A DNA stretch of 64,000 nucleotides from Pseudoscleropodium purum (taxonomy: Eukaryota > Streptophyta > Bryopsida > Hypnales > Brachytheciaceae): NCBI GenBank assembly GCA_963969395.1, contig OZ017803.1:15872001-15936000 (forward strand), written 5' to 3'. Below, piece after piece: positions 48,151-60,558 of this stretch. The position numbers were made by a program, and so were the translations under genes. The notes beneath the pieces are model-generated. The model was not told where the DNA came from. It did not search any database and was given only the letters and a program-made list of their open reading frames with translations. Position 1 is the first letter of the stretch. Each line of letters starts with the position of its first letter.

Positions 48151-51029
48151 CAAAAATTATTGTAATATAGTGACAAAATTCTAAAAAAGGTGGTGAAATC
48201 CTTAGCCAATTCAATTTTAGTAGTGAACCAAACTATAATTGACAATGTTCTACTATCATTCCTTAGATAGCCAACAACTCTAGCTTATAGCTAATCCTTT
48301 TTTTCCATTTTCCATTTCTTTGTAAATTTGGTGGGTTGGATTGTTTCTATTTTTTTTGTATTTTATTTCATTAAAAATAAAAATAAATGAAAAAATAATC
48401 CATTTGGATCATTTGCACTGAAAATATATAAATATCATTGAAGCTATTAATTTATGCAATAATTTGGAAAAGTTATTTTGATTTTAGTAGGAAAAATATA
48501 ATTTATGGTGATTTTTAATAATAATAATAATAATATTGATGTATTGCATATACCATTGTGAAAAAAGAGTCTATTATTTGGTGGTCATTTGACTATCCAT
48601 GGTAAAGCTATCTTTGTTATTGCCTTTCAAAGGTAGATTCAATGATGACTAATATCATGGTAATTTACAACTTTTTCTAACAATTTTGGCATAATATTTG
48701 ATACATCTTTTTCTTTAAAGCCTATAAGACTAAAGAGTCTAGTTTGGATTTCTTGAGAACTTAGGCAAGCTCTTATGACTTTATAAATTGGAATTCTTGC
48801 AAGATTTTTTTGAAGATGGATGCTAATCATCCTAATTTACATATATGTAGTATGTCTCTTTGAATGCATTGTGACAAATTGCCACTTCTCACTCACTTGT
48901 GAAATGCATTAATTATTGCTTGTGAAATATTTGATAATCCTCACTCCATATTTATATTTTCTTTAAGCTTTGTAACTACAATTGATATGGGATATTGACA
49001 TAGTATATGTCTTCAATATTAGTATTCCATATCTTGTATCAATACTCATGTTTGTACATCATATTGTATTAATATTCTCTATATTCATATGTATTCTGAA
49101 TATTATTTTTTGAAAAAAATCAATAGTAAATCAATGGTAGTCACTCAAAATTGTTGGTTTTAAAAAAAATCAACGGCCAAAGATTTCTAAAAGAGGTCGA
49201 TTTTCACCTTCAAGATCAATGACTACAAATTTTTTATTAGGAGGGCAAGGCACAAGGTTGCTTGCATCTTTTGGATAGATTATAAAGCTTTGTTTGAGGT
49301 CATCCCAATAAATAATGCAAAAGATATCAGAATTTTTTGATTTCAATGTCAAATGAGGAAGCTAAAAATGTATTATAAAAAAAAGATTAATTTATTTTAT
49401 TTTATTCTATAGATTAAGACCTATTCAAAAATATTTGAACCACTCAATGAGGTAAAAGTTATGAGGAGTCATCCACTACTACGTATTTGGCCTAGCACAA
49501 CATAAAATACAATTGATAGAGGTCACATCTATTAATGATTGCTTCTTTCCACCATTGTAGAAGCAAAAATAAATATGATATTGGTGCAAATGTTGCAATG
49601 GATGTTCACTATAAATAAATATACATATATGTATACAATATACTAGCTACATCATCAACATTACAATCACTTCATCCCTATTGGTGAGTGGTCAATTTTA
49701 TATATTGTAATATGTCTTTGCTAATTTGGTCAATTTTCTAATTCCAAACATGAATTCAAAATTTCAAAATTTTATCATCTAGAGTGAATTAAAATTCCTT
49801 ATTTTCCTCCCTAAGGTGTAGGATAAGAATTCTAGAAGATTAGATGAGGTCTAGCCCTAGCCCTATATAAAAGATGAATGGATGAACAAAATTGGATTTT
49901 TTTTTCTTTGATTTGCTTGCATTCTCAACACATATAAGAGACAAAAAAAACATTCATAAGGTGATGGATAGGCTTTGGAACAAACGATTTTTCTTTGATG
50001 AGGTATTTGGCAATTCTTCCATTTCTAGTGAATGAAATTGTTAAATTGTTGCATATTCCTAGGACAATATTGATTTTTTTAATAAATGTATAATCTTTGA
50101 GATGAATAGATTTTTAGTTTCATCCGTAGTTTGCATGTTTCATTGTCATTTATATAGTTGTAAACAACATCATCATTCCAATCGATATAACATTCTTGAA
50201 TGGAAAGGCAAGGGGTCATTCTATAGTAGTATTGTAGCAAGAATATATTCATGATCCTACGGCTCACAATACATAGGCAAGACTTGCATTCAATACTTCT
50301 ATAGTGAAAGGAGACTTGATTCATAGAAAGCAAAGAATTATATTCCTTGAAGTTCAAGAATATTATGACGATCGCTTTCTTCACTCCCTAAAATAAATAA
50401 ATAAATAAAATAATAATTTTCAAAATGCTAGAGATTGCCATAAGCTAAGAAGTTTATAAAGTGCTTGAGATCTAAAAACATTTTTTAAGAGAAAGGTACG
50501 TTTTGCTTTTAATGTACTAAATTGCATTTGTGGATGAACCAACAATGAACATATCAAAAGGTGGATACTTTTAGTGACCTACACTATAAGAAAAGGGGTG
50601 TTTTAAGTATAGTCCTAGTAGTATAGTCTTTTAAGTAATGACCTTTAAGGCGTCTTTTTAGTAAAATTTTACTAAAAATACGTGTGCTTCATTTGTCATC
50701 ATATACCAATGGTGCACATTTTCTTTCTAGAATGTACTCCATTGGTATATTATGATGGAATAGGATACATGAACGGGAATGGTACATCTACCATATTGAT
50801 ATTTTATGTATTTTCTAGTTTATTTAATAGAATTCAATAGTTGGCAGTGTCAAAAACGTATATATGCTAGTAGTGCAACGTTAGGGAAGTTAGTTTTTTG
50901 TTTGGTTTTTTCAAACAAATGAAACAGAATTTCATTCTAAAGAAATAATACAAGGCCAACCAGCTACAAGTGACTTGCTAGAAATAAAAACATACAAAGA
51001 CACAAGTAACTAGGGATCTAATATAAATG
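48151..51029. other. AT-rich DNA, no gene seen
   Basis: It contains an AAT microsatellite near 48518-48535 and a possible CACTA-like left end (CACTATAAGAAAAGG near 50582) facing CTAGTAGTG near 50868, without matching flanks. The 50079-50384 minus-strand ORF is AT-rich and unsupported. Confidence 0.35.
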
Positions 51030-51200
51030 GAATTTTTTTTAGTTTTACTAGTTAATTTCCTTCACTTCCCAAATTGAACCAGTTTTCAATTTTTGAATCC
51101 ATTTATTTTCTCTATTTTTCACTCAATATAGAAATTTTATAGATCTTTCCATTGATGTTTTCAAATTGCAACTAGTTTTGTTCCAAATTCCACCAGGCTC
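51030..51200 (+). repeat. Second copy of the repeat at 36418-36610
   Basis: Same word order as the 36.4-kb copy. A run of 21 T follows at 51299-51319. Confidence 0.5.
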
Positions 51201-51529
51201 TGGTGAAACCACCCACTACCAACCAAGGACCCATCCCAACCTATAGGGTGCACTATTTCCAACTAAGGTTGGAATAAATTTTCAACCAAAGCTTTGAATT
51301 TTTTTTTTTTTTTTTTTTTCAAAGTTAAGACTAATCAAGTCATGAAACATCTTCCAAAGTAGTGAGTGGAGAGTAGTTCTTCAATGATTAGAATTGAAAG
51401 ACTCTACATGTTGGCTATAGGTTTGGACCAATTGCTAGCTTCTAAAATTCATAGTAATTTCAATTCAAGGTAGAAAATTACCCCAAAAATTGCAATCCCT
51501 CTTATTTCTTTCTTCCTACATGGCCTTCA

Positions 51530-52459
51530 CCCTTGAAGTCCCAAGGTCAATTTTCTATCAAAAAACACTCAAAACTGCCATTTTTGTTGTGTTCACTCAA
51601 GAAAAGAAAACAAAAAAACATTTTTTTAGAGTCTAACTATAGGATCTTGTGTTTGACTTGCCTTAGCTTGTGTGGTAAAAATTTCATGAAGTTTGACGGT
51701 ATAGATTGGAAGATATTAGCATTCAAAATTGAAAAAGAATTTTTTTTTAACATTGGCTTGCAATTTCAGATAACTTTGACTACCAATTGTGAAATTTTTT
51801 TGCACTACAGACTTTGAATTAAAAAATTTGAGTGTTGAAGAATTGAGTTGAAAGTCTAGGAAATTTAAAAAAAAACAAAAACACACTTGATTTTCATTCT
51901 TTAAAAAATTGTTAAGTAGAAGTAGGTCCAAGATTGAAAAAAACCCAAAATTGTTAATAACTCCAAGATGGGATTAAAAGACAATAATCCCAATGGTGAG
52001 ATTGTTTTAGCAAAAAAAAACACTAGTTCCAAAAAAGAATTTGTGAAAAATTGTGAAAATTGCATTCATAAATGAATCTTACAAGTTATTTTTTCAAGAA
52101 GATGCTCAAATTGCCCCCCAAAATAAGATTGTCCGTAACTTTCTCAATATTAGTCTAAATAGAATGAATCAAAGCTTCACATATAGACCAAAATATAACA
52201 TTTTAGAAGAAAAAAAAAAATAGAATTTATTTTGATCTTTTGTGATTCTTTTTATGTTGCCCATCGAGTTCAGTTTTAAGCTTTTTGTGGTATAACTTTT
52301 TCTCCCGGGCACCAATTGAAATAAAAATTATATTACCACATAGGTAATCAATTTTTCTATCTTATGGAAAAGTTTCAAAAAAATTCATCAAAATTTGAGG
52401 TCACAAGAACCTGCCCAAAATCTGATTTGTCCCCCAAGGGGACAATGAAACTTTAGGGA
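51530..52459 (+). mobile_element. TTAA-type non-autonomous element, copy E (930 bp)
   Basis: The right end reads CTTTAGGGA followed by TTAA (52460-52463). The left end reads CCCTTGAAGTCCC after TTCA, a decayed TTAA. Length and orientation agree with copy A (931 bp). Shared interior words include CTATCAAAAAACACTC near the left end and GAATGAATCAAAGCTTCAC near 52162. The ORFs inside are AT-rich noise. Confidence 0.65.
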
Positions 52460-52463
52460 TTAA

Positions 52464-53571
52464 ACTACTCCAGAAAATGCTCAGAATCACTAAAGTGGTC
52501 AACAATAGGTGGTTCTATGGTAGCCAACCCATTTTCGACCACTTAAGCAATTCTGCATATCTGGAGCATAGGTTTCTTGAATGCAAGAATTTTCCCACAT
52601 ACAGAAACAGGGTTCAAAAGGATTCCATATTTTCTCAAAATTTTATTACTATAAATTTTTTAGTTGAAGATTCTATTCGACCTATTCTTGTCGTATAAGT
52701 CCTTCCTATTTCCAACCATGGGTTGGTTGCAAAATCAACAAAGACTGCAGCCAATCATAATGCACTATGACTGCGTTGTAAATTGTGCCCATAGTTAATC
52801 TCCTGCTTTTTCTCTTGCTGATTGGAAAGAATGTAGCTTATATGACGGGAATGGGCTCTGTCATAAATGGGTCGACTACCATACCATAACTTTGAACTAG
52901 CCACTGGTTCTTCCCACAAGCAGCTATAGTGGTGGTAGGGATGAATTCTGACTTCACATCAGCAATTCTGCACGTCACACACAACCTGAGCACCGCCTTA
53001 ATTTGCCCTCTGTTTTGGTTTTGTACGAAAAGGTTTCGTTTCGTTGAAAAAATAATATTTGGTTGGTACCCCAGTGATGGGCACAGAATTCTCTACAGTA
53101 CTACTGGAACTTATGGAGACTCATCCAAGTGAAGGGTCAATGACTGAAAATTATGGAGAGTATTTTTTTGGACACAAATTAAACAGAGTTTTATTGCACT
53201 TACGTAGAGTCTATATGTTCCATTGATACCAGCCCCCTGTTTTACTTTATGAGAAAGTGCCTGGATGGCAATTACTACAAATTTGGTAAAGCATTGCATT
53301 TCTACATTCATCCATCTTTTGGACTAAAAAATACTTTTCAATTATATTTATGCACTTTTTCATCCAAATTTGACGACTTCATCCACATTTTATATAGAAA
53401 TGGAAAATTTTTGGCCAATAAAGATTACTTTTATCTAGTGAAAAGTAGAAAATTTATTTTGAAATGGTGCAATCTTACCCCATGGTGCCAAAAAAAGGGT
53501 TGATTCACTTGATTGTAACCTTGCCATGTGTTTTTCAATTTAGTTATGAGTTTAGCTCTCCTAAGGTACAA
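52464..53571. other. Intergenic DNA of mixed composition
   Basis: Around 52690-53130 the sequence is less AT-rich and has short ORFs with no recognisable content. No splice-linked model could be made. Confidence 0.3.
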
Positions 53572-53849
53572 CATTAGGAAAAATTTCAGCCCTTCGGAAG
53601 GCCGCGAGTTTGGAAGCTTCCTAAAATCTCCCGAGTGCAATTAGAGAGGATTTAAAACTGTTTTTTATTTTTATTATTTTTTAATGAAAGTTGCTGACGT
53701 GAAACTACTTGTGCCACATCAGCACTACATCAAATTTCAAATTTTTTTTAATTTTTAATTTTTAATTTTTTTCTCTGTATATGCACTATGCGGTGCCGAA
53801 AAATACATCCTTAACGGCCTTTTCTGGAGGGTTCAGATTTTTCCTAATG
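53572..53849. mobile_element. Related MITE with CATTAGGAAAAAT ends (278 bp)
   Basis: The left end is CATTAGGAAAAATTTCAGCCC up to 20 bases or so. The right end, inverted, agrees except at two or three positions (CATTAGGAAAAATCTGAACC). The length and first bases resemble the CATTAGAAG MITEs but the interior differs. It contains a short tandem repeat of TTTTTAA near 53745-53770. Confidence 0.6.
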
Positions 53850-53904
53850 CCATGTATATCCAATCACTTAAGCGATTTAAGGACTAATCATGAGCTATAT
53901 GAGG

Positions 53905-54150
53905 CAATGCAAATTTTTCCCATGTAGAGAGATAGGAAATATAGGGACTACAAACTTTTCGTTATTTTATTCCCAAAATTGAAATTACTATGAATTTGGG
54001 GAGCCAAAAAGTACTCCGAACCCATAGCCAATATCTAGACTCTTCCAATTCTAATAATTCAAGAACTACATTTTCGTTCACTACTTCCTACTTTCTTGGT
54101 CACTACTTTGGGACATGTGTCATGACCTTAGTAGTCCCAACCTTGACAAG
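53905..54150 (+). repeat. Second copy of the repeat at 15150-15440
   Basis: Same word order as the first copy. It directly abuts the truncated TTAA element F on its right. Confidence 0.65.
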
Positions 54151-54420
54151 GTGAAAAATCGAATTTGTAAAAAAGTTTTAGTTAAAAAGATTTAAAACTT
54201 TATAATCTAATTAGACAAGGTACAAGAGTATCCAATTTTTTCCACTTTAGATGCAAACATCTTGCAATCTATGTAGTCAAAGTTTCTAAAATTTCTTCCA
54301 TACACTTTTATATTGGTTGAATTCAAGATCCTAAGGTTTAAAATAAGATTTGCTCTTTGTAATAGAAATGGCCGTTTTAGATGTTTTTGGACAAAAGAAA
54401 AGGCCTCAATCCTTTAGGGG
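54150..54420 (-). mobile_element. Truncated TTAA-type element, copy F
   Basis: The right end reads CCTTTAGGGG followed by TTAA (54421-54424). The interior (CTTGCAATCTATGTAGTC, CAAGATCCTAAGG) matches the right part of copy C in the same orientation. The left end is missing, and the stretch begins within or next to another repeat shared with 15.2-15.4 kb, so the boundary is approximate. Confidence 0.55.
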
Positions 54421-54424
54421 TTAA

Positions 54425-55972
54425 ATTTAAATTCCATTATTGAGGTGACAATCACTTCCATATATTTGTGTCATAAAAAGTAGTCCAAATTTCCAAAATT
54501 GTAGAGATATATTATAAATTATAAAAAACTTGAACATCATTTGTTTCTATAGATGACATTAATTCATAATGAAGTGATAATCTTTTGATGTATTTTATAG
54601 TTGATTAATGAAAACTTGAACAATTGTGTTTACAATTGATCAAACTAATGGCTACCAAGTCGGATTGACCACCAAGGAGTGGGTAAAATGTATGTTTGTA
54701 AGCTCAAGAGACAAAACACTGTTGCAACATTGTATTGTCTAGGTCTTTGTATAACTTTATTTTGAATACCAAGGCTTACTCATGCTTGCGAAGATGGAAG
54801 AATGGTTAGTTCAAGAAATTGAATAACATATTGAAGAAGGTAAAATAACTTGAAAATTTTGAATTATTCTCAACAGATTTATTAACCTAATTGGTTTGCC
54901 AATGTTATTTATGAACCTAATGATCCTAAAACTCTTGAATCCCAATTCTAGAAAATAATTTCCAAAATCTAACATGATCTTGGGGTTGGCTACTCTAATA
55001 GTAAAAAAAGAACAATAAAAATGGATAAAATTGCCAAAAAGGTTTTCAAATTTCAAATAATATGAAGGATGAAAGAATATAAGGGCTACGACTAGATCTC
55101 ATTTGGTCTTGTTGTTTATAGGATATAAAAATTCCAAATTTTTCATAGGTGAAAAATTATTTTTTATTGTAGAGTGTTCAATTTTGTATGTTGTGACATC
55201 TTCACGTTAATTTGGGCTAGCTCGATTCCAAATATAATTTCAAAGTTTCTAAATTTTATCATCTAAGATGAATAAAAAATCCCAACATTAAGATTTCCAC
55301 AAAACTAAATGAAATCTAATCTTGTCTCTATATAAGAAATAAATGGAAAGACAAACTTAGATGGGTTTTTTGATTTTTTTGTAGTCTCCACACTTGTCAA
55401 TATGAAAAGAAGACCAATAAGAAAACAAGAAAACTATCTCCTTATTGACAAATATACTTTGGAACATAGTTTTTTTTAGTAATATTTCATCCAAAAGCAA
55501 TACAATTTTTTTTCTAAGAAGATTTGGCAATATATTTCCCCAATTTTAGTCGATGAAATCAACCACTAAATTCTTGAAATCAATTGTTGAAATAGGAAGA
55601 TACAACTCTTTTTTGAATGAATGTACATTCTCTTAGATGAATAATTGTTGTTTCATCCACATCTTGCATGTTTCATTTGTCCATTTATATAGACATAAAT
55701 AACTTCATTAGTCCAATTTCAAATAAAAGCACATGAGTTGCTAAATATATATGTGACTTAGAAGGTATGATTTAGGTTAGCCCTCTTGTCTTTGGACAAG
55801 TACATCTACCTTGTTACTCCACAAAATTGTCAAAGATTAGATTTATTTTGAGTGCATGGTGAAGCTGTATTTGTGTTGTTCTTTGAGTTTTTTCAAATAC
55901 CCTGTATTGAAGGTAATAAAAGACAGAGAATCCAAAATTCGACCCAAAAGTGGTCAACTAGTCACTAAAGGG
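54425..55972. other. AT-rich DNA, nothing recognised
   Basis: Only short chance ORFs occur between the TTAA elements F and G. Confidence 0.4.
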
Positions 55973-55976
55973 TTAA

Positions 55977-57624
55977 CTCCTCAAGGACTAAAGGGACACA
56001 ATGTGTCTTCTTCAAATTTTGAATGGCAAATTCTCAATAGGGGGTAGTTGCAAGAAAGGGTGTCTGTTTTTTTGTAGCGATTTGCTAAAAGCAAACTTTT
56101 TGTAGCATAATACTATGAGTACCATGAGTACTATGAAATAGAACAATCTCAACCGTTGATAAAAAAAAAATTGATGGCTAAAAGCACCGTTTTGAGTACT
56201 ATGAGTACTTCTAAGTATTGAAATATTACTGTTTGAAAAAAAACCTAGATCGTCACAGAAATGTGATACAATGAGGTATAAATTAATAAAAAATAAAAAC
56301 CATGATTTAAAAAAATCTAAAAATTGTCCATTTTTGAGAACTTCATGGTAATCATATTTCATCAAAAAAATTAAGCCAAAACCATCTTCACTCTTCAGAA
56401 GTGCGCGTACAAGGGCCCCTTGTTTGCATGCATGTGGACACCATAAAATAAGTTTTTTTTAAGGTTTTTTTGGTGGGCACATGAATCCCTAATGTGGAAA
56501 TATCCCACACAAATTTTAGCTTTACATCATCAATTATGGGTACTCTACAATACTAAAAAACCCTAAACTTCAAAGTGTGACAAATTAGCTAAATCGGAAT
56601 TTAATTATGAAAAGTTTTTTGGAAATTTTTGAAAAATAATAATTCTCTTTATCAACAAGTTGGTCATCTTCAATAAAAAAATTCAAGTACATCAACTTTA
56701 TTTTCCAAAAGTTATGGCCAAACTAAACTATACAACTCAAAATGTAATAGAAAATAGGACCACCCTTTCTTGCAACTACCCTAGGGTGAAATAAATCTCA
56801 ATATTTTGTAAGCTAGGGCCTTGTAGAGTAACAAGTTGACATACTTGTTGCATTCTTCAATTTTCAAAATTTCAGTGTGGGAAGTATTTAAAAATTTAAT
56901 TAGGAAATGTAATCTAATAAAAAAAGGGAGCAAACATAATTTGTTTACAATGAAAGAAATATTAGGGATGGAAAAAAACATTTTCTTAGACATCTCTAAT
57001 CCTTACTTTGCACAAACAAACTAGGTTTGGAGAAAAAAAATTCAAATTTGTATTTTAATCAAAATTTTAAAAATACAAAATTCAATTTAGTGTGATTAAG
57101 AATATAAAAATAAATAGAATGATTCCAAATTTTTTGGAGATGTTCCAAACAATATGATAACGATATTAATTGTTAAATTTCAAAAAATGATGCATATGTA
57201 AATTTTTTTAAATTTTGTAGGACTTGATTTGGTCAGTTTTGGCTTTCTACTCCTTTTATTTGAAAATGTCTATAAATTTAGGAGAGTTTTTTATTTTTCA
57301 ACTATAAAAGGAAAAAAATACTACATTTGCCTTAGATTCTATTACAATTTTTTTGGAGGGCAAAAAAGCATTATTCATCTTATAATTTTTCTTCTCCAAA
57401 AATTGCATTTTTTGCCTAAAGAATTGATCACCCAAAATTGTTTTAATCTAAAAATCCAACGGTCAATATTTTCCACAATTAATTCCGTGCATACTAGACA
57501 AAGTATTCTTCACTTTTATATGGTTAAAATTAAAAATTTTAAACACATGCATGTGCAAAGAAATCATAGTGCCCCACATTCATTGAAAAACTCCATTGTG
57601 AAAATGTTGTCAAGCCTTGAGGGG
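55977..57624 (-). mobile_element. TTAA-flanked element, copy G (1648 bp including a nested 740-bp element)
   Basis: It is flanked by TTAA at 55973-55976 and 57625-57628. The left end reads CTCCTCAAGGACT and the right end, inverted, CCCCTCAAGGCTT, closest to the ends of copy B. Removing the nested element and its 4-bp duplication leaves about 904 bp, the usual length of the family. The ORFs within are AT-rich and unlike known proteins. Confidence 0.62.
56042..56781. mobile_element. Nested 740-bp element with 21-bp perfect terminal inverted repeats
   Basis: The left end (56042-56062) begins GGGTAGTTGCAAGAAAGGGT and the right end (56761-56781) is its exact reverse complement over 21 bp. The flanks share TAGG (56038-56041 and 56782-56785), a possible 4-bp target duplication. 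It sits inside copy G and is therefore younger. Non-coding. The ends do not match a superfamily I can name. Confidence 0.65.
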
Positions 57625-57628
57625 TTAA

Positions 57629-60361
57629 ATGGACAAAAATTGCTTTGGAAAGGCTTGAGCATCTTTGGAAAGCTTTTGGAGCTACCTTGGTAATTTGCTC
57701 GAGCTCTTTGTAGAAGTAACTAGATTTTTTTCAATGGCATTGGTTGCATCTTCTTCATCTAAAAATCTCTTGGTTCATTTCCTCTTGTATCAAATTCTCA
57801 TCAACCACTTTCCTTCACTTCAAATTTGTAAGGTCTACAATCTTCCTCTTTCGAAGACATTGTAGTTTTGAAACTAAACTCCAAACTTCATTACATTGTG
57901 TAGACATGGAGGACAAAGCATAGGATGGATGCTATGATCAACCCTAAAGTAATGCTTGGATTTGGTGCATTGTCCAAGCACTTCAAGCCCCTCAATGGCC
58001 AACCCTAAAGTGATACCTACTTTGTCCAAGAATGTGATGTACTTCAAGCACCTTTGAATGAATAACTAAGGGATGATTGGACTAACCACAAATTGGATGT
58101 GGCTAGAATGTATAAGCAAATGATGAATAGAGTTAACAATCTCCAAATGGATGAAGTGTGTACAACTCAAATAGATGGGATGTGCAAGGGAGTGAGTCAT
58201 CTCGTTATTTTTATTGATACTATAAGTTCTTACTATAGCATTAGTCATTAGAGGATTTTCGGGGGGCTGGGAGGGTTGTTTTGACTTGTTTCCATCGTTG
58301 TTCCTTGACAACCAGAAAACGGTTGCTACCAGATTTTTTTTTAAATTTAATGAAAAAAAAAGTCGAATATTTTTTAATGACATGGTAGTTGTTGTGTCAC
58401 GTTAGGCAGCTAGTGCAACAAGTTTCCAAAGTCTGAAAACCTCAAGGAACTTGTAGCCTTCCAAAACAACTAAATATCTTCTAATGGAATAGTGAAGTGG
58501 TAAAGGAGTGAGCCATCTTCTAAAGTGATAGTAAATTCTAATAGTGGGATAAAAATAAAGTCTAAAGTCTAAAGTCTAAATATAGAATTGAAGTTATAAA
58601 AAATTACAGACTTAATGCTAGTTTAAGATTAGAAGATATGAGGGAAGGACTCTAGTTTGGATGGAGAAAACTAGAGGGATCCAATGATCATAATAATAAG
58701 GTACGAGGGAGAGGATTGGAAGTATTTTTGTGCTCTCTTTTTAAGGTTAGGAGGTTGAACCATCATTAAGCCCTTGGTGGCTATTTGCTGTGTTATTTAT
58801 TTAATGCATTGAATTGTTATTGTTTTTATCATTTGTGTTATTTGTTATTGGGCTCATTACAATTGAAAGAATATACCCGCTTCCAGCAAACACGATATTA
58901 GCTTTGGATTCAAAATGGCAAGTGGCTAAAATCTCACAATTTCATGAAAGTAGGAGCTACATATCCACCTTTTATTTTTGCACACTAATTGGTTGTTAGT
59001 CCTACCAATATTTTGTTTAGATTTTCATTCTTTCATTCACACTCCAACTATTTATATTACCCAAAACACCAATTAACAATGAACTAACAGGTGGTTTTCC
59101 CGCAACATAATTGTGCTTGAGATTGTAGTAGTCATAACATTGTGCAACTAGGTAGTCAATGTTTATGGTCCTCTCCATGTTGGAAAGATAATATGCTTTG
59201 CTAGATGCATGGGAGGGACTTATTAGTTAATTCAAGGATTGGGTTTGGTTGAAGAGACATATAATACAATTTTGTTCATTATAGAGGGCTTATCCGAAGA
59301 TCCCTTAGGGGATAAAATCAATTTCCCTTGTGTGACCTCAAAGAGGTTTTGCCATGATTTTTTGAATTTTTTTTAGAAGATAAAAAATTATGTTATCTTT
59401 TCATGTCACACTAATCTCAAAATGGAGTTTTTCAAGCAATACAAAAAAATCACAAAACGTCAAAAATAATAAAAATAAAATAAAAATTTATTTCTCATAG
59501 AATTTTTTTTTTCTACATAAAAAAATTTGACTCATTCCATTTGGATGAATGAAGAAATTTCCATTGATCCATCCATTGCAGGTTCCATTTCCATGGTCCG
59601 GGCGTGCATGGCAGTGGGAGCGGGTACTGTTATGAGAGACCACAACAGTGGCACCGGGGCCCTAACAGACCGACTGCAGACTGCTCCAGACCGACTTCGG
59701 TCAGTTTCGGCCAGATTTGTTCAAAAAGAGAAAGCAAATCCGCTCAGAGAGATACGTTGGGGAGCTGCGGAGTACGTTTCGTCAAGTGGTTGGGGTTGGG
59801 AAAGAGCAGCATGCAGGCCCTCTGCGTGATCCTGGCTGTGCTTCGACCCTGATCGATCGATATATCGCTCAGCCAGAAATGCAAACAAGAGATTAATTAT
59901 TGTACGTAAACATGCTACCGACTGAGCATCACCACTTACCAAGCATGTCACCAACATACTGTGCAGTGCCACTTACCTTTCCTTAATTATGTTGTGTGAT
60001 GTATCACTTTCCTATAGTATATGCTTAGAAAGAGAAGGACAACATTTGTATGTAGCTCCTTTAGTGAAACCTAAATGTGCACAGTCAGTAGCGAGCATGT
60101 CTACGATAGCAGTTAAAAAAACTCATTCAAAATAATCTCCCTGCAGTAGAGACATAAGAACAAAGCTGTCACTTAAATCAATGGCTTTATTCAGAGGATA
60201 ACTTCAATTCAAATAGTCTTTATGACGTTCTCTTTGGACAGCAGGAGGAATTCCACGTCTCAGTACATCAATGATTAACAATATGTAATCAAGGATGTGG
60301 ATGTACGTAGAGATGATCCATCTCCCGAAGCTCAAAGATTTCTTTTCAGTGCACTCACTTG
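57629..60361. other. AT-rich DNA passing into a GC-richer region at about 59575
   Basis: Apart from MITE copy 3 there is little to describe before 59.5 kb. TCTAAAG is tandemly repeated three times near 58560-58580. From 59575 to 59830 the sequence is GC-rich and has overlapping ORFs on both strands (for example 59527-59829), but no motif or splice structure that supports a gene. Confidence 0.35.
58246..58486 (-). mobile_element. CATTAGAAG-type MITE, diverged copy 3 (241 bp), inverted
   Basis: The ends are CATTAGAGG and CTTCTAATG. Read on the minus strand, the interior shares ACCATGTCATT and a GGAACAACG...GGAAAC segment with copies 1 and 2, and GGGGGG lies next to the end. No matching flanking duplication remains. 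Confidence 0.5.
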
Positions 60362-60555
60362 CACAGGAAACTCATATCGCGTTCCCGGTGCTGATTCCCG
60401 GTGAGTCTCACTTTTCCCACTGAACTTTAAAATTTGACACCTGTAAAAACTTACAAATTACAGTAATTTTGGACACATGTTGCAACTGCACATACACAGG
60501 GAAATACGAGACTCACCGGGAATCAACACCGGGAACGCGATATGAGTTTCCTGTG
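60362..60555. mobile_element. 194-bp foldback element with 48-bp terminal inverted repeats
   Basis: The left arm (60362-60409, CACAGGAAACTCATATCGCG at its start) and right arm (60508-60555) are reverse complements with one mismatch in 48. A 98-bp spacer lies between. TTG flanks both ends (60359-60361, 60556-60558), a 3-bp target duplication. The near-perfect arms imply recent insertion or selection on the fold. Alternatives are a hairpin RNA precursor or a structural terminator, but the flanking duplication favours a MITE. Confidence 0.8.
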
Positions 60556-60558
60556 TTG

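Noticed and set aside
34000..59000. LTR retrotransposons
   Set aside because: I looked for paired long direct repeats starting TG and ending CA, and for reverse transcriptase motifs such as a YxDD box, and saw none I could support.
59527..59829. 100-codon ORF in GC-rich DNA
   Set aside because: Several frames are open on both strands because stops are rare in GC-rich sequence. No motif or conserved neighbour supports it.
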